Shown here: positions 1 through 7,264 of the stretch, in pieces
Layout: each line of letters opens with the position of its first letter
Position numbering within the stretch: position 1 is the stretch's first letter
Position numbers and translations under genes: made by a program
The notes under the pieces: model-generated
Databases searched by the model: none
Seen by the model: the letters and a program-made list of their open reading frames with translations, nothing else
What the model was told of the DNA's origin: nothing
DNA from: Nocardiopsis endophytica
GTDB lineage: Bacteria; Actinomycetota; Actinomycetes; Streptosporangiales; Streptosporangiaceae
Reading direction: 5' to 3'
Assembly: GCF_027706725.1 (NCBI RefSeq)
Contig: NZ_JAQFWQ010000082.1
Span: forward strand, 1-32,208
Length of the DNA: 32,208 nt

Positions 1-73
1 ACTCAGGCGGCCCGGCGCCCGGCCGGGGTCCTTGAGCGGGGGGCCAGGTCAGCCGCCCGCCCGGACCCCGAGG
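1..73 (+). repeat. Element A, left copy of an inverted long-distance repeat
   Basis: These 73 bases match the reverse complement of 32041-32113 at 65 of 73 positions with no gap. The copy starts at base 1, so it may extend beyond the window. Its origin (intergenic repeat family, mobile-element remnant or decayed gene) cannot be decided from here. Confidence 0.8.
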
Positions 74-121
74 AACCCGCCGGACGGCAGGCAGCGCCGG
101 GGAACCACCCGGCTGTCGCCG

Positions 122-152
122 TCGCCGCCATCAACGGTGACCACCCACACGC
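122..152 (+). repeat. Element B, left copy
   Basis: These 31 bases match the reverse complement of 32178-32208 with two mismatches, and weaker similarity continues to about 170. The core reads TCGCCGCCATCAACGG. Elements A and B occur in opposite order in the two copies, as if each edge had sampled a different phase of a tandem array. Confidence 0.7.
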
Positions 153-348
153 GCCGCGCCCGACAGCGCTGTTCCGGACTGGCAGAAACGACAGCACTCC
201 AGCGGATGCGCACGAGTACGGAGACAGGAAGTCGGCGGAAGGCTCTCTGGGTAGTACCGGGGGTGCGGGCGCGGGCGGTTCGATGCGCGCGCCGCCGGCC
301 CGTCCCACGTGGGCAGGGCATCGGGGGAGATCACAGGGGAGGGGACCC

Positions 349-852
349 ATGGACGGGGACGCGTTCGAGTACACGGCCTTCATCGGCACCGGTCCGGAAC
401 GGCTCTGGCGAGGGCTCACGGATCCGGAGCTCACGCGGCGCTACTGGGGCGCGGAGCTGCGGACGGACTGGCATCCCGGGTCGACCATCACCTGGGTGGA
501 GCACGGGGCCGAGGTCGACCACCCCGAGCAGGTCGTCCTGGCGGCCGAGCCGCACCGACGGCTGTCCTATACCTGGCACACCTTCACGCCGGAATGGGCC
601 GAGGCCGTCGGGGTCTCTGAGGACCTGCGGTCCGTGCTGGCCGCCGAGACCCGGTCGAAGGCGACGTTCACCATCGACGACCTCGGCCCGGTGGTCCGCC
701 TGAAGCTGGTGCACGACGGCTTCGACCCCGGCAGCACGGTCCTGGAGATGCTGAGCGAGGGGTGGCCCGCCGTGCTCTCCAGCCTCAAGACACTCCTGGA
801 GACGGGCGAGCCCCTCCCCGAGCCGGTGGGTGCGGGCCCAGACGAGGAGTGA
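349..852 (+). CDS. SRPBCC / AHSA1-like domain protein
   Basis: A 167-residue protein of the START-like SRPBCC superfamily (Aha1_N/AHSA1 group), a helix-grip fold with a hydrophobic ligand cavity. The N-terminal pattern supports this: an early Phe-Glu-Tyr strand, then an ERLWRGLTDPELTRRYWG-type segment in which the protein acts on 'W..LTDPE....WWG', as usual for the family. The C-terminal end has the usual WPAVLSSLKTLLETG helix. The ATG at 349 follows a GGGGAGGGGAC ribosome-binding site; the frame is open further upstream, but with no better start. It converges on the aldo/keto reductase. Family members include small ligand-binding proteins often paired with ArsR regulators, but no such partner is seen here. 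The ligand is unknown. Confidence 0.85.
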   Translation: MDGDAFEYTAFIGTGPERLWRGLTDPELTRRYWGAELRTDWHPGSTITWVEHGAEVDHPEQVVLAAEPHRRLSYTWHTFTPEWAEAVGVSEDLRSVLAAETRSKATFTIDDLGPVVRLKLVHDGFDPGSTVLEMLSEGWPAVLSSLKTLLETGEPLPEPVGAGPDEE

Positions 853-944
853 CCCCGGCGGACGCGGGGCGAGGGCCGGGCGGGAGCGGGTCGGGCCGTC
901 CGCACCGGGCGCTCCCGCCCACCCCGCCCCGGCGCCGCCGAGGG

Positions 945-986
945 CCGCCCCCGGACCGGCCGCCCCCGGACCGGCCGCCCCCCGCG
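945..986. repeat. 15-bp tandem repeat between convergent genes
   Basis: The unit CCGCCCCCGGACCGG occurs at 945-959 and 960-974, followed by a partial third copy. It lies in the gap between the convergent SRPBCC (ends 852) and aldo/keto reductase (ends 1032) genes and is probably a replication-slippage product. No function is evident. Confidence 0.75.
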
Positions 987-1031
987 CGTGCTCGGCCGGA
1001 CGCCGGGGCCGACCATCCGGGGTGCCACGGG

Positions 1032-2078
1032 TCAGGGCCGGACCGGGCCGGCCCCGACGCCTGCCGCCGCGATGGCGATGGACACCTCGTCCAGGTCGGT
1101 CTCGGTCAGCTCCACCGAGCCCGCCCCGATCCAGCCGTCGATCTGCTCAGGGCGCCGCGCGCCGACGATCGCTCCCGTCACCCCGCGCCACGCCAGGGTC
1201 CATGCCACCGCCGCCGCCGGGACCGGGACCCCGTGCCGGTCCGCCACGGTACGCAGCGCCCCCGCGACCGCCAGGCTGCCGCGCAGGCGGTCGGTGAACT
1301 CCGGCGACGTCTTCCGCCAGTCGTCGTCCGGAAGCGACGCCACCCGGTCCTTGGTGAAAGCGCCCGTGAGCAGCCCGGAGTGCATGGGCTGGTAGACGAT
1401 CGCACCTGTGCCGTGGTCGGCGGCCCACTCCAGCTCGGGTGCGGTGTGCCGCGCCAGAGCGGAGAACTGCGGCTGGACCGCGTCCACATGGGCCACCGCC
1501 TCGGCCCGGTCGAGCAGCGGCACCCCGTGGTTGGACAGGGCGATCGCCCGCACCTTGCCCTCCGCCTTGAGGTCGGCGAGCGTCCGCCAGTAGTCCTCCA
1601 GCTCCACGGCGTCGGGGGAGGACTCCCTCTCCGGGTCCGTGGTGAAGTCCAGCGGCAGCCCGTCGCCCGGCCAGTGCACCTGGTACAGGTCGATGCGCTC
1701 GACGCCCAGCCGCCGCAGCGAGTCCTCCACCTCCCGGCGGACCGACTCGGGCCGCAGGATCTTGCGGGGCGGCGCCGCCCGGTCGTTCTCGTCCCAGATC
1801 AGCCCGCACTTGGTGAACACGTAGGGCCGCTCGGCCTCGGGGATGCCCGCCAGCGCCTTGCCCACCACCTCCTCGGAGTGGCCCAGGCCGTACACCGGTG
1901 CGGTGTCGACCCAGTTCACCCCGGCCTCGACGGCGCGGCGGACCGAGGCGACGGAGTCGGCGTCGTCCTGGGCACCCCAGGCGAAGCTCCAGCCCGCGCC
2001 CCCGATCGCCCACGCCCCGAAGCCCACCGCCGTGATGTCCATCCCGGTCGTCCCGAGCGGGCGCGTCGGCACTGCCAT
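1032..2078 (-). CDS. Aldo/keto reductase
   Basis: A 348-residue NADP-dependent oxidoreductase of the aldo/keto reductase superfamily, (beta/alpha)8 barrel, cytoplasmic. The catalytic tetrad is visible: Asp58 in WVDTAPVYG, Tyr63, Lys90 in VFTKCG and His135 in YQVHWPGD. The C-terminal part (GVTGAIVGARRPEQI) is the usual cofactor-binding end. The ATG at 2078 follows a GAGGAGGACGACC ribosome-binding site. It is divergent from the MmyB-type regulator at 2220, a common arrangement in which the regulator controls the reductase; palindromes lie between them. The substrate is unknown. It is separated from the phosphonate operon by a convergent intergenic region, so I do not count it as part of the cluster. 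Confidence 0.93.
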   Translation of the reverse strand: MAVPTRPLGTTGMDITAVGFGAWAIGGAGWSFAWGAQDDADSVASVRRAVEAGVNWVDTAPVYGLGHSEEVVGKALAGIPEAERPYVFTKCGLIWDENDRAAPPRKILRPESVRREVEDSLRRLGVERIDLYQVHWPGDGLPLDFTTDPERESSPDAVELEDYWRTLADLKAEGKVRAIALSNHGVPLLDRAEAVAHVDAVQPQFSALARHTAPELEWAADHGTGAIVYQPMHSGLLTGAFTKDRVASLPDDDWRKTSPEFTDRLRGSLAVAGALRTVADRHGVPVPAAAVAWTLAWRGVTGAIVGARRPEQIDGWIGAGSVELTETDLDEVSIAIAAAGVGAGPVRP

Positions 2079-2095
2079 GGTCGTCCTCCTCGTCC

Positions 2096-2118
2096 CCGCC
2101 GCGGTCCCTCCGCGGCGG
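2096..2118. promoter_or_regulatory. Inverted repeat upstream of the aldo/keto reductase
   Basis: CCGCCGCGG (2096-2104) and CCGCGGCGG (2110-2118) form a perfect 9-bp inverted repeat around TCCCT, starting 18 bp upstream of the reductase start. It is a candidate operator for the divergent regulator, or a leader hairpin. Confidence 0.45.
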
Positions 2119-2158
2119 TGCCCAGGCTCGCCCGCGCCGCCGCTCCGGGGAAGCGGCC

Positions 2159-2178
2159 CGCCGTGCCTGGGCACGGCG
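2159..2178. promoter_or_regulatory. 20-bp palindrome upstream of the MmyB-type regulator
   Basis: CGCCGTGCC, a 2-bp TG spacer, then GGCACGGCG: a perfect 9+9 palindrome ending 41 bp before the regulator's ATG. Its inner part pairs with TGCCCAGGC at 2119-2127. It is a good candidate operator for the HTH protein encoded at 2220. Confidence 0.5.
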
Positions 2179-2219
2179 TGACCAGGATGCGCCGACGCGG
2201 CCCGTGGATACTGGCGGGC

Positions 2220-3104
2220 ATGGACCGACGCACCGAGCTCGGGCGCTTCCTCCGCTCCCGCCGCGCCCGCATCGCCCCGGAGGACGCGGGCGTCCCGCAC
2301 TTCGGCGGGCGCAGGCGCGTCCCGGGGCTGCGCCGGGAGGAGCTGGCGCAGCTCGCCGGGGTGAGCGTGGACCACTACGTGCGGCTGGAGCAGGGGCGCG
2401 GCGTGCACTTCTCCGATGAGGTGCTGGACGCGGTGGCGCGGGTGCTGCGGCTCGACGCGAGCGAACGCCGCCACCTGTACGACCTGGCGCGCCCGGACCC
2501 GGCGGCGGGCGCGGCGCCGTCGACGGCGGACGGGGCCGCCCCGGAGCAGGCGGGCGCGGTCCGGTCCGGGCTGCGCCTGCTGGTCGCGTCGATGGGGGAC
2601 GTCCCGGCCTACGTCCTCGACCACCGCCTGAACGTGGTCGCGTGGAACCCGCTGGTCGCGGAGCTGCTGACGGACTTCGGCGCGCTCCCGCCGGAGCGGC
2701 GCAACATCGTGCGGCTGATGTTCCTGGACGAGGCGTTCGCGGAGTTGTACCGCGACCGGGCGCGCAAGGCCGAGGACGTGGTGGCCTTCCTGCGGCTGAA
2801 CGCCGGCCGCGACCAGGGCGACGCCGGACTGGGCGCGCTGGTCGCGGAGATGTCGCGGGAGAGCCCGCACTTCCGCCGCCTGTGGGCCGACCACCCGGTC
2901 AAGGAGAAGACCCACGGCCGGTACGGGTTCCGGCACCCGCTGGTCGGCGAGTTCGACCTGAACTATGAGACGCTCCGGCCGCCCGACGCCCCCAACCTGG
3001 TGCTGGTGGCGTACACGGCGGAGGAGGGCTCCCCGGGCGCGCAGGCGCTGGGCCTGCTGGCGTCCCTGTCGGCCATCCGGAAGGCCCAGGAGGCGGACCG
3101 CTGA
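2220..3104 (+). CDS. MmyB-type helix-turn-helix transcriptional regulator
   Basis: A 294-residue regulator with an N-terminal XRE-type HTH (about residues 8-85) and a C-terminal MmyB-like ligand-binding domain (about 105-285). The HTH shows the family signature RVPGLRREELAQLAGVS followed by YVRLEQGRG. The C-terminal domain begins near YVLDHRLNVVAWNPL and has the typical FRRLWADH and HPLVGEFDLNYETL segments. Such proteins are PAS-like sensors that usually control a divergent oxidoreductase, here the aldo/keto reductase. The ATG at 2220 is chosen because it sits just before the conserved HTH; an in-frame ATG at 2187 is possible. No strong ribosome-binding site is visible. Confidence 0.9.
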   Translation: MDRRTELGRFLRSRRARIAPEDAGVPHFGGRRRVPGLRREELAQLAGVSVDHYVRLEQGRGVHFSDEVLDAVARVLRLDASERRHLYDLARPDPAAGAAPSTADGAAPEQAGAVRSGLRLLVASMGDVPAYVLDHRLNVVAWNPLVAELLTDFGALPPERRNIVRLMFLDEAFAELYRDRARKAEDVVAFLRLNAGRDQGDAGLGALVAEMSRESPHFRRLWADHPVKEKTHGRYGFRHPLVGEFDLNYETLRPPDAPNLVLVAYTAEEGSPGAQALGLLASLSAIRKAQEADR

Positions 3105-3200
3105 CCGTCGGCGCCATGAGGCCAGGACGCTGTGGCGCCATGGCGACCTGTCGGCTCGGCGCCGTGCCGCTTTGACGGCAGGACGCCTTGACCCCATGTC

Positions 3201-3211
3201 CGCATGTCGAC
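3201..3211. repeat. CATGTCGAC motif, copy 1
   Basis: CGCATGTCGAC lies in the 156-bp gap between the convergent regulator (ends 3104) and MFS gene (ends 3261). The same core recurs at 20626-20637 and as an inverted pair at 28455-28500, always between genes. The gap also contains two GCGCCATG repeats (3111, 3136) and no gene. Confidence 0.5.
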
Positions 3212-3260
3212 TTATCGCACGACCGAAACCGCCGACCGGCGCCGACAGGTGGGGGGCGGG

Positions 3261-4685
3261 CTATGCCGGTCCCTCGGACGCCGGGGACGGCCTGGTGCGC
3301 TTCTCCTCTCCGCCGTCCGTTCCTCCTCCGCTTCCGTCTCCGCTGCCGTCGTCCATGCGCAGGGCGCGGATGCTGGGCAGCAGCGCCGCCGCCGCGCACA
3401 TCACCGCCACCGCGCCGCCGCTGGCCATCAGCACGGGGAGCGGGCCGAAGGCGTCCACCGCGGGCCCCATCACCAGCGTCCCCAGCGGCATCAGGCCGTT
3501 GAACGCCAGGAACACGATGCTGCCCACCCGGCTCATCAGGTGCTCGGGCACCTTCGCCTGGAGCAGGGACGGGAACAGCGAGTTGAAGAAGTGCAGCCCG
3601 ACGCCGTAGACGACGGCCATCGCGAAGGCCCCGGGATGGTCCCCGAACACCCCCACCATCAGCAGCGCCGCCGCCATCATCGCCAGCATCGCGAACATCC
3701 CCGTGCCGACCCGCACCACCGTCAGCCGCACCAGGATCAGCGCGCCCAGCAGCGCCCCCGCCCCCTCCAGCGCGTAGAACCCGCCGAGGTCGGCCGCCTC
3801 CTCGACGCCGCCGGGGGAGAGCACGAAGGGCACCGTGACGTCCAGGCTCCCGGTGAACACCGCGTTGGCCAGCATGCCCACCGCGAACGACACCACCAGC
3901 CACCGGTGGCCCAGCACGTAGCCGAAACCGCCCGCGATGTCGGAGAGGACCTTGCGCGGGCCGTTTCCGCCGCCGTCGCCACCCGCGTCACCGGAGCCGT
4001 CGGCCGCGGACTCGGGGGTGTCCGCAGCGACCGGGTCGGCTTCGGCGGCGGCCGCCTCCGCCTCCTCTGTGCGCCTGCTCCGTGCGTTGCGGATCGCCAG
4101 GATGCACACCGCCGACGCCAGGAACGTCAGCGCGTTGAACCCGAACGCCGCCGCCGCGCCCAGCGCCCCGATGAGCACCCCGCCCAGCATCGGCCCGGCG
4201 ATCAGCGCGATCTGCTGGCCGACCGAGTTCGCCGAGTTCGCCGCGACCAGCCGGTCCTTGCGCACGATCTCGGTGAGCAGGGCGAACGAGGCGGGCATGA
4301 AGAAGCCCTCGCCCACCCCCAGCAGCAGGGCCAGCACGACCACCACCGCCGGGTGCGCCGACAGCAGCACGGCGACGGTGATCGCCCCGGCCGCCGCGAA
4401 CCGGCCCACGTCGGCGGCGACCATGATCCGCCGCCGGGAGTCCGCCGTGTCCCCCACCGCCCCGCCGTACAGGTAGAACACCAGGGACGGCAGGGTCAGC
4501 ACCGCGCCCGCCACCGCAAGGCTCCACGGGCTGCCGGTCTCGGTGATGAGGTAGGTGATCAGGGCGATCCGGAACGCGTAGTCGCCCAGCAGGGAGAGCA
4601 CCCGCCCGGTCCACAGCATCCCGAAGTCGCGCTCGCCGATCACGCCCAGGCGCGACCGGAGCGCCGCCACGCCTCCGCCGCTCAT
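3261..4685 (-). CDS. MFS exporter, last gene of the phosphonate operon
   Basis: A 474-residue major facilitator superfamily permease of the MFS_3 / EntS-like drug-exporter group, with about 12 predicted membrane segments, such as LITYLITETGSPWSLAVAGA and AVVVVLALLLGVGEGFFM. The loop 2-3 motif is seen as GGAVGDTADSRRR. A long acidic, glycine-rich linker (about residues 200-245) divides the two six-helix halves, as expected of the central cytoplasmic loop. The ATG at 4685 overlaps the stop of the preceding Fem/GNAT gene by four bases (ATGA), so it is translationally coupled. From position and family I infer export of, and self-protection against, the cluster product. The cargo is not proven. 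Confidence 0.9.
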   Translation of the reverse strand: MSGGGVAALRSRLGVIGERDFGMLWTGRVLSLLGDYAFRIALITYLITETGSPWSLAVAGAVLTLPSLVFYLYGGAVGDTADSRRRIMVAADVGRFAAAGAITVAVLLSAHPAVVVVLALLLGVGEGFFMPASFALLTEIVRKDRLVAANSANSVGQQIALIAGPMLGGVLIGALGAAAAFGFNALTFLASAVCILAIRNARSRRTEEAEAAAAEADPVAADTPESAADGSGDAGGDGGGNGPRKVLSDIAGGFGYVLGHRWLVVSFAVGMLANAVFTGSLDVTVPFVLSPGGVEEAADLGGFYALEGAGALLGALILVRLTVVRVGTGMFAMLAMMAAALLMVGVFGDHPGAFAMAVVYGVGLHFFNSLFPSLLQAKVPEHLMSRVGSIVFLAFNGLMPLGTLVMGPAVDAFGPLPVLMASGGAVAVMCAAAALLPSIRALRMDDGSGDGSGGGTDGGEEKRTRPSPASEGPA

Positions 4686-5785
4686 CCCGCGGCCTCCTTC
4701 CACACGTCGGCGGCCCGGTCCGCGACCCGCGCGGCCGCCGGGACGAGCCCGAGCAGCGACCCGCGCACCGGGACCGCCGAACAGCCGCGCAGCCGCTTGG
4801 CCTCGTCCGCGCCGAGGCCGTAGGAGATGCGCCGGACTCCGGCCTCACGGGCGCGCTCGACGGGGGTGTAGTAGGTGCTCTCGAAGTAGGCGCCGACCGC
4901 GCGCGGGTCGTCCTCGTCGGCGCCGGTGTACAGCGCGTGCCAGACGTCGCCGTCCCGCACGAACAGGGTGAAGCCGATGGGCGGCCCGCCGTCCTCCGCG
5001 TCGAGCACGACCAGGTCGGTCCTGCCCTCCAGTGCGGCGGCCACCGTCTCCAGCCGCTTCAGCTCGGCACGGTGGTCGGCGGGAAGCCCGTATTTGCGCC
5101 GGTTGGCGGTCCTCAGCCCGGCCATCCGGTCGAGCAGGGCCGCGTCCGGCCGCTCGGTGACGCGCACCCGAACCCCGTGCCCGCGCAGGGCCCGGCGTTC
5201 GGCCCGCACCGCCGTGCGCCGCTTGGACGGCAGCGCGGCGAGGTACCCGTCGAACCCGTCCTCGGGCACGTCCAGGTAGGCGTCGCCGCCCAGGTCGAAC
5301 TCGCGCGCCCCGAGTGCACGGGCGGCCCGGTCGAGGGGGGAGTCCGCCTCGGTGTAGGGCAGGGCGACCGCCGCGAGGCCGCGTTCCCGCGCCCATTCCA
5401 CGACGGCGGCCAGGCCCTCGGCCGCGTCGCCGCGGCCGATCGGGAAGGTGGCGTAGCCGGGGTAGGTCAGCAGCAGGTGCGGGTAGAGGGCGTCCTTGTC
5501 CAGGCCGGTGAGCCCGTCCCGCGCCGCCTCGGGGGCGAGCGGCGAGTCCGGGTCGGCGAAGAGCGTGCCCGCGTTGCCCAGGGGGTAGGCACCGGGGTCG
5601 GAGACGACGAACCCGCCGATGCCGAACTCCGGGCCGCCGCCGGGGGCCTCTCCCCGGCTGAACCACACCTGCTCTCCCTCGATCCGTCCGGCCATGGCCG
5701 TGCTCCACACCTCGTCCGCCAGCAGCGGCGGCGCGGCCGCCCGCCAGGAGGCGGGGTAGGCGGTGTCCACGGTGAGCTCACCCAT
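4682..5785 (-). CDS. Fem/GNAT-fold amino-acid ligase or acyltransferase (copy A)
   Basis: A 367-residue protein of the FemXAB / BioF2-like GNAT group (Acetyltransf_6 type). It has two GNAT-like halves and the basic helix seen in the family, YLAALPSKRRTAVRAERR, which follows an acidic strand. Its C-terminal part (RISYGLGADEAKRLRGC, from about residue 319) is clearly homologous to copy B (DYGIGHTRGKVLRGC, from about 320), so the two are paralogues. Related proteins include Fem peptidyltransferases and, in dehydrophos biosynthesis, the GNAT domains of DhpH and DhpK, which use aminoacyl-tRNA to form amide bonds with aminophosphonates. I infer a similar role; N-acetylation for self-resistance is the alternative. 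The ATG at 5785 overlaps the aminotransferase gene by 8 nt; an upstream in-frame ATG at 5854 lies deep inside that gene and is rejected. Confidence 0.85.
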   Translation of the reverse strand: MGELTVDTAYPASWRAAAPPLLADEVWSTAMAGRIEGEQVWFSRGEAPGGGPEFGIGGFVVSDPGAYPLGNAGTLFADPDSPLAPEAARDGLTGLDKDALYPHLLLTYPGYATFPIGRGDAAEGLAAVVEWARERGLAAVALPYTEADSPLDRAARALGAREFDLGGDAYLDVPEDGFDGYLAALPSKRRTAVRAERRALRGHGVRVRVTERPDAALLDRMAGLRTANRRKYGLPADHRAELKRLETVAAALEGRTDLVVLDAEDGGPPIGFTLFVRDGDVWHALYTGADEDDPRAVGAYFESTYYTPVERAREAGVRRISYGLGADEAKRLRGCSAVPVRGSLLGLVPAAARVADRAADVWKEAAG

Positions 5786-6893
5786 GCCCGCCGCCCTCCA
5801 GCGCGGCGCGCAGCCGGCCCAGACCCGTGTCGAGGCGCTCAGCGGGCAGGGCAAAGGAGAGCCGCACGTGGCCGGGGGCGCCGAAGGCGGCCCCGTCGAC
5901 CACCGCGACCCGGTGCTCCTCGCGCAGCCACCCGACGGGGTCCCGCCGCGCCGCCTCGGGGGCGCGCTCGGCGAGCCAGCCGGACAGGTCGGGGAAGAGG
6001 AAGATCCCGCCCCCGGGTTCCGGGCAGGACACCCCGGGCACGGCGTCCAGGGTCTTGGCGGCCCGGTGCATGTTCTCGGTCAGGGGCCCGCCGACCCGCT
6101 CGGGCAGGCCCCGGTCGCGGACCGCCTCGGCGGCGGTGGCCTGCACGGCCGCCGACACCCCGCCGACCAGGTGGGAGGCCAGGCCCTGGGCCCGCTTGAG
6201 CAGGCCGCCGGAGGCCAGGGCCCACCCGATCCGCAGCCCGGCCAGCGCGTGGCTCTTGCTCAGCCCGTCGAGCACGGCGCAGTGCTCGGGGAGCGTGCCG
6301 AACAGGTCCAGGGCCGACGGGGCGTGCCCGCCGCGCAGCGGAACCCCCCGGTAGACCTCGTCGAAGAGGACGGTGATGCCGTGGTGGCCGGCCCATTCGG
6401 CGACGGCGGCCAGCTCCTCGGAGGGGGTGACGGCGCCGTCGGGGTTGCGCGGCGAGTTCACGACGACCGCGCGGGTGGCGGGGGTGCGCGCCGCTTCCAG
6501 GTCGGCCGCCCGCACCCCGGTGCCGACGGCTCCGGGCACGGGGACGGCCTTCGCACCGGCCGCGCCGATCACGGTGGGGTAGCTCGCCCAGTAGGGCGTG
6601 GGCAGCAGCACCTCGCCGCCTTCGGCGGCGGCGCGGAGCACCACCAGGGCGGCGACCCGGGCGCCGGGGGCGATCAGGACCGCGTCGGGGGGCACCTCGG
6701 CCGCGCCTGTGGAGGCGTGCTCGGCGACCAGGGAGCGAAGTTCGGCGCCGCCGGCGGGCGGCGGGTAGGGCTGGTCGTCCCGGCGGGGCGCCGCCGCCCC
6801 GCGCTCGGGGTGGACGGGAACGCGCACGTCCCCGGTGGTCAGGGCGATGACGCCGTCCCCATGGGAGACGGCCGCCGTCGGAGAGAGGCTCAT
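5778..6893 (-). CDS. PLP-dependent aminotransferase, class I/II
   Basis: A 371-residue fold-type I aminotransferase. The NSPRNPDG motif is at residues 147-154, FDEVYRG supplies the Asp and Tyr that contact PLP, and SKSHALAGLRIGW carries the Schiff-base lysine near residue 213 and the following arginine. A C-terminal RLSFALP supplies the carboxylate-binding arginine. In this operon it follows the 2-hydroxyacid dehydrogenase, so a plausible role is to aminate an oxidised phosphonate aldehyde or ketone, for example to aminomethylphosphonate. That is inference; an amino-acid substrate for the peptide part is equally possible. The ATG at 6893 follows GAAAGGACGGCGGC and overlaps the stop of a possible small ORF by four bases. 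Confidence 0.92.
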   Translation of the reverse strand: MSLSPTAAVSHGDGVIALTTGDVRVPVHPERGAAAPRRDDQPYPPPAGGAELRSLVAEHASTGAAEVPPDAVLIAPGARVAALVVLRAAAEGGEVLLPTPYWASYPTVIGAAGAKAVPVPGAVGTGVRAADLEAARTPATRAVVVNSPRNPDGAVTPSEELAAVAEWAGHHGITVLFDEVYRGVPLRGGHAPSALDLFGTLPEHCAVLDGLSKSHALAGLRIGWALASGGLLKRAQGLASHLVGGVSAAVQATAAEAVRDRGLPERVGGPLTENMHRAAKTLDAVPGVSCPEPGGGIFLFPDLSGWLAERAPEAARRDPVGWLREEHRVAVVDGAAFGAPGHVRLSFALPAERLDTGLGRLRAALEGGGHG

Positions 6894-7264
6894 GCCGCCG
6901 TCCTTTCGTGGTCGTTCTCCGGCCCGTGTCCGCGAGCCGGGCGGGTGTACCGGCGGCCACGCCGGGTGGGGGCGATGCCCTGGCCCGCGACCACGTCGCG
7001 GGGCTCCGGCGCGAACCGCCCCACGGTCGTCCGGCCGGCCGGAACCGCTTCACAGCGGCCGAGGACACCGCCGTGCCCGTCCGGGCCCTCGCAGGCGGCG
7101 GCCCCGCCCCGATGGCGTCCGCGGAGTCCGCCCACGATGCGCCCCGGCGCCACGGGGCGGTCATCGCCTCGGTCCGAAGCCGCCGTGTGCTCGGTGCGGT
7201 CCTGTGCCGCCGTGGACCCTATGGACCGCGGCTCGCGCGCCGTCTCACGGCGGGAGTACGGCAT
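6890..7264 (-). CDS. Possible small coupled ORF, unknown
   Basis: A 124-codon frame fills the 369-bp gap between the dehydrogenase and the aminotransferase. Its ATG overlaps the dehydrogenase stop (ATGA) and its TGA overlaps the aminotransferase ATG (again ATGA), the same coupling used elsewhere in the operon. Against it, the protein is extremely rich in Arg, Gly, Ala and Pro, hydrophobic codons (T at position 2) are only about 11%, and A or T at third positions is commoner than in the neighbours. I recognise no domain. It may be a disordered linker-like protein, a decayed gene, or simply an open non-coding spacer that lets ribosomes or transcripts through. Confidence 0.3.
   Translation of the reverse strand: MPYSRRETAREPRSIGSTAAQDRTEHTAASDRGDDRPVAPGRIVGGLRGRHRGGAAACEGPDGHGGVLGRCEAVPAGRTTVGRFAPEPRDVVAGQGIAPTRRGRRYTRPARGHGPENDHERTAA

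Larger units (their letters stand above)
1..348. other. Gene-free left edge containing repeat blocks
   Basis: I see no convincing gene in this stretch. Open frames cross it on both strands, but they are arginine- and proline-rich and look like GC-rich shadows. Positions 1-73 and 122-152 belong to a repeat family found again, inverted, at the right edge of the window. Positions 153-348 form the leader of the SRPBCC gene; I found no clear -35/-10 pair there. Confidence 0.5.

Noticed and set aside
762-2219. Long plus-strand open frame running into the MmyB-type regulator
   Set aside because: It is antisense to the well-supported aldo/keto reductase, rich in Arg, Pro and Gly, and has no domain. 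Only the part from 2220 is coding.
3204-4823. 539-codon plus-strand frame over the MFS gene
   Set aside because: It is a shadow of the MFS gene: the translation is full of Arg, His and Gln with no domain, whereas the minus strand shows clear membrane helices.
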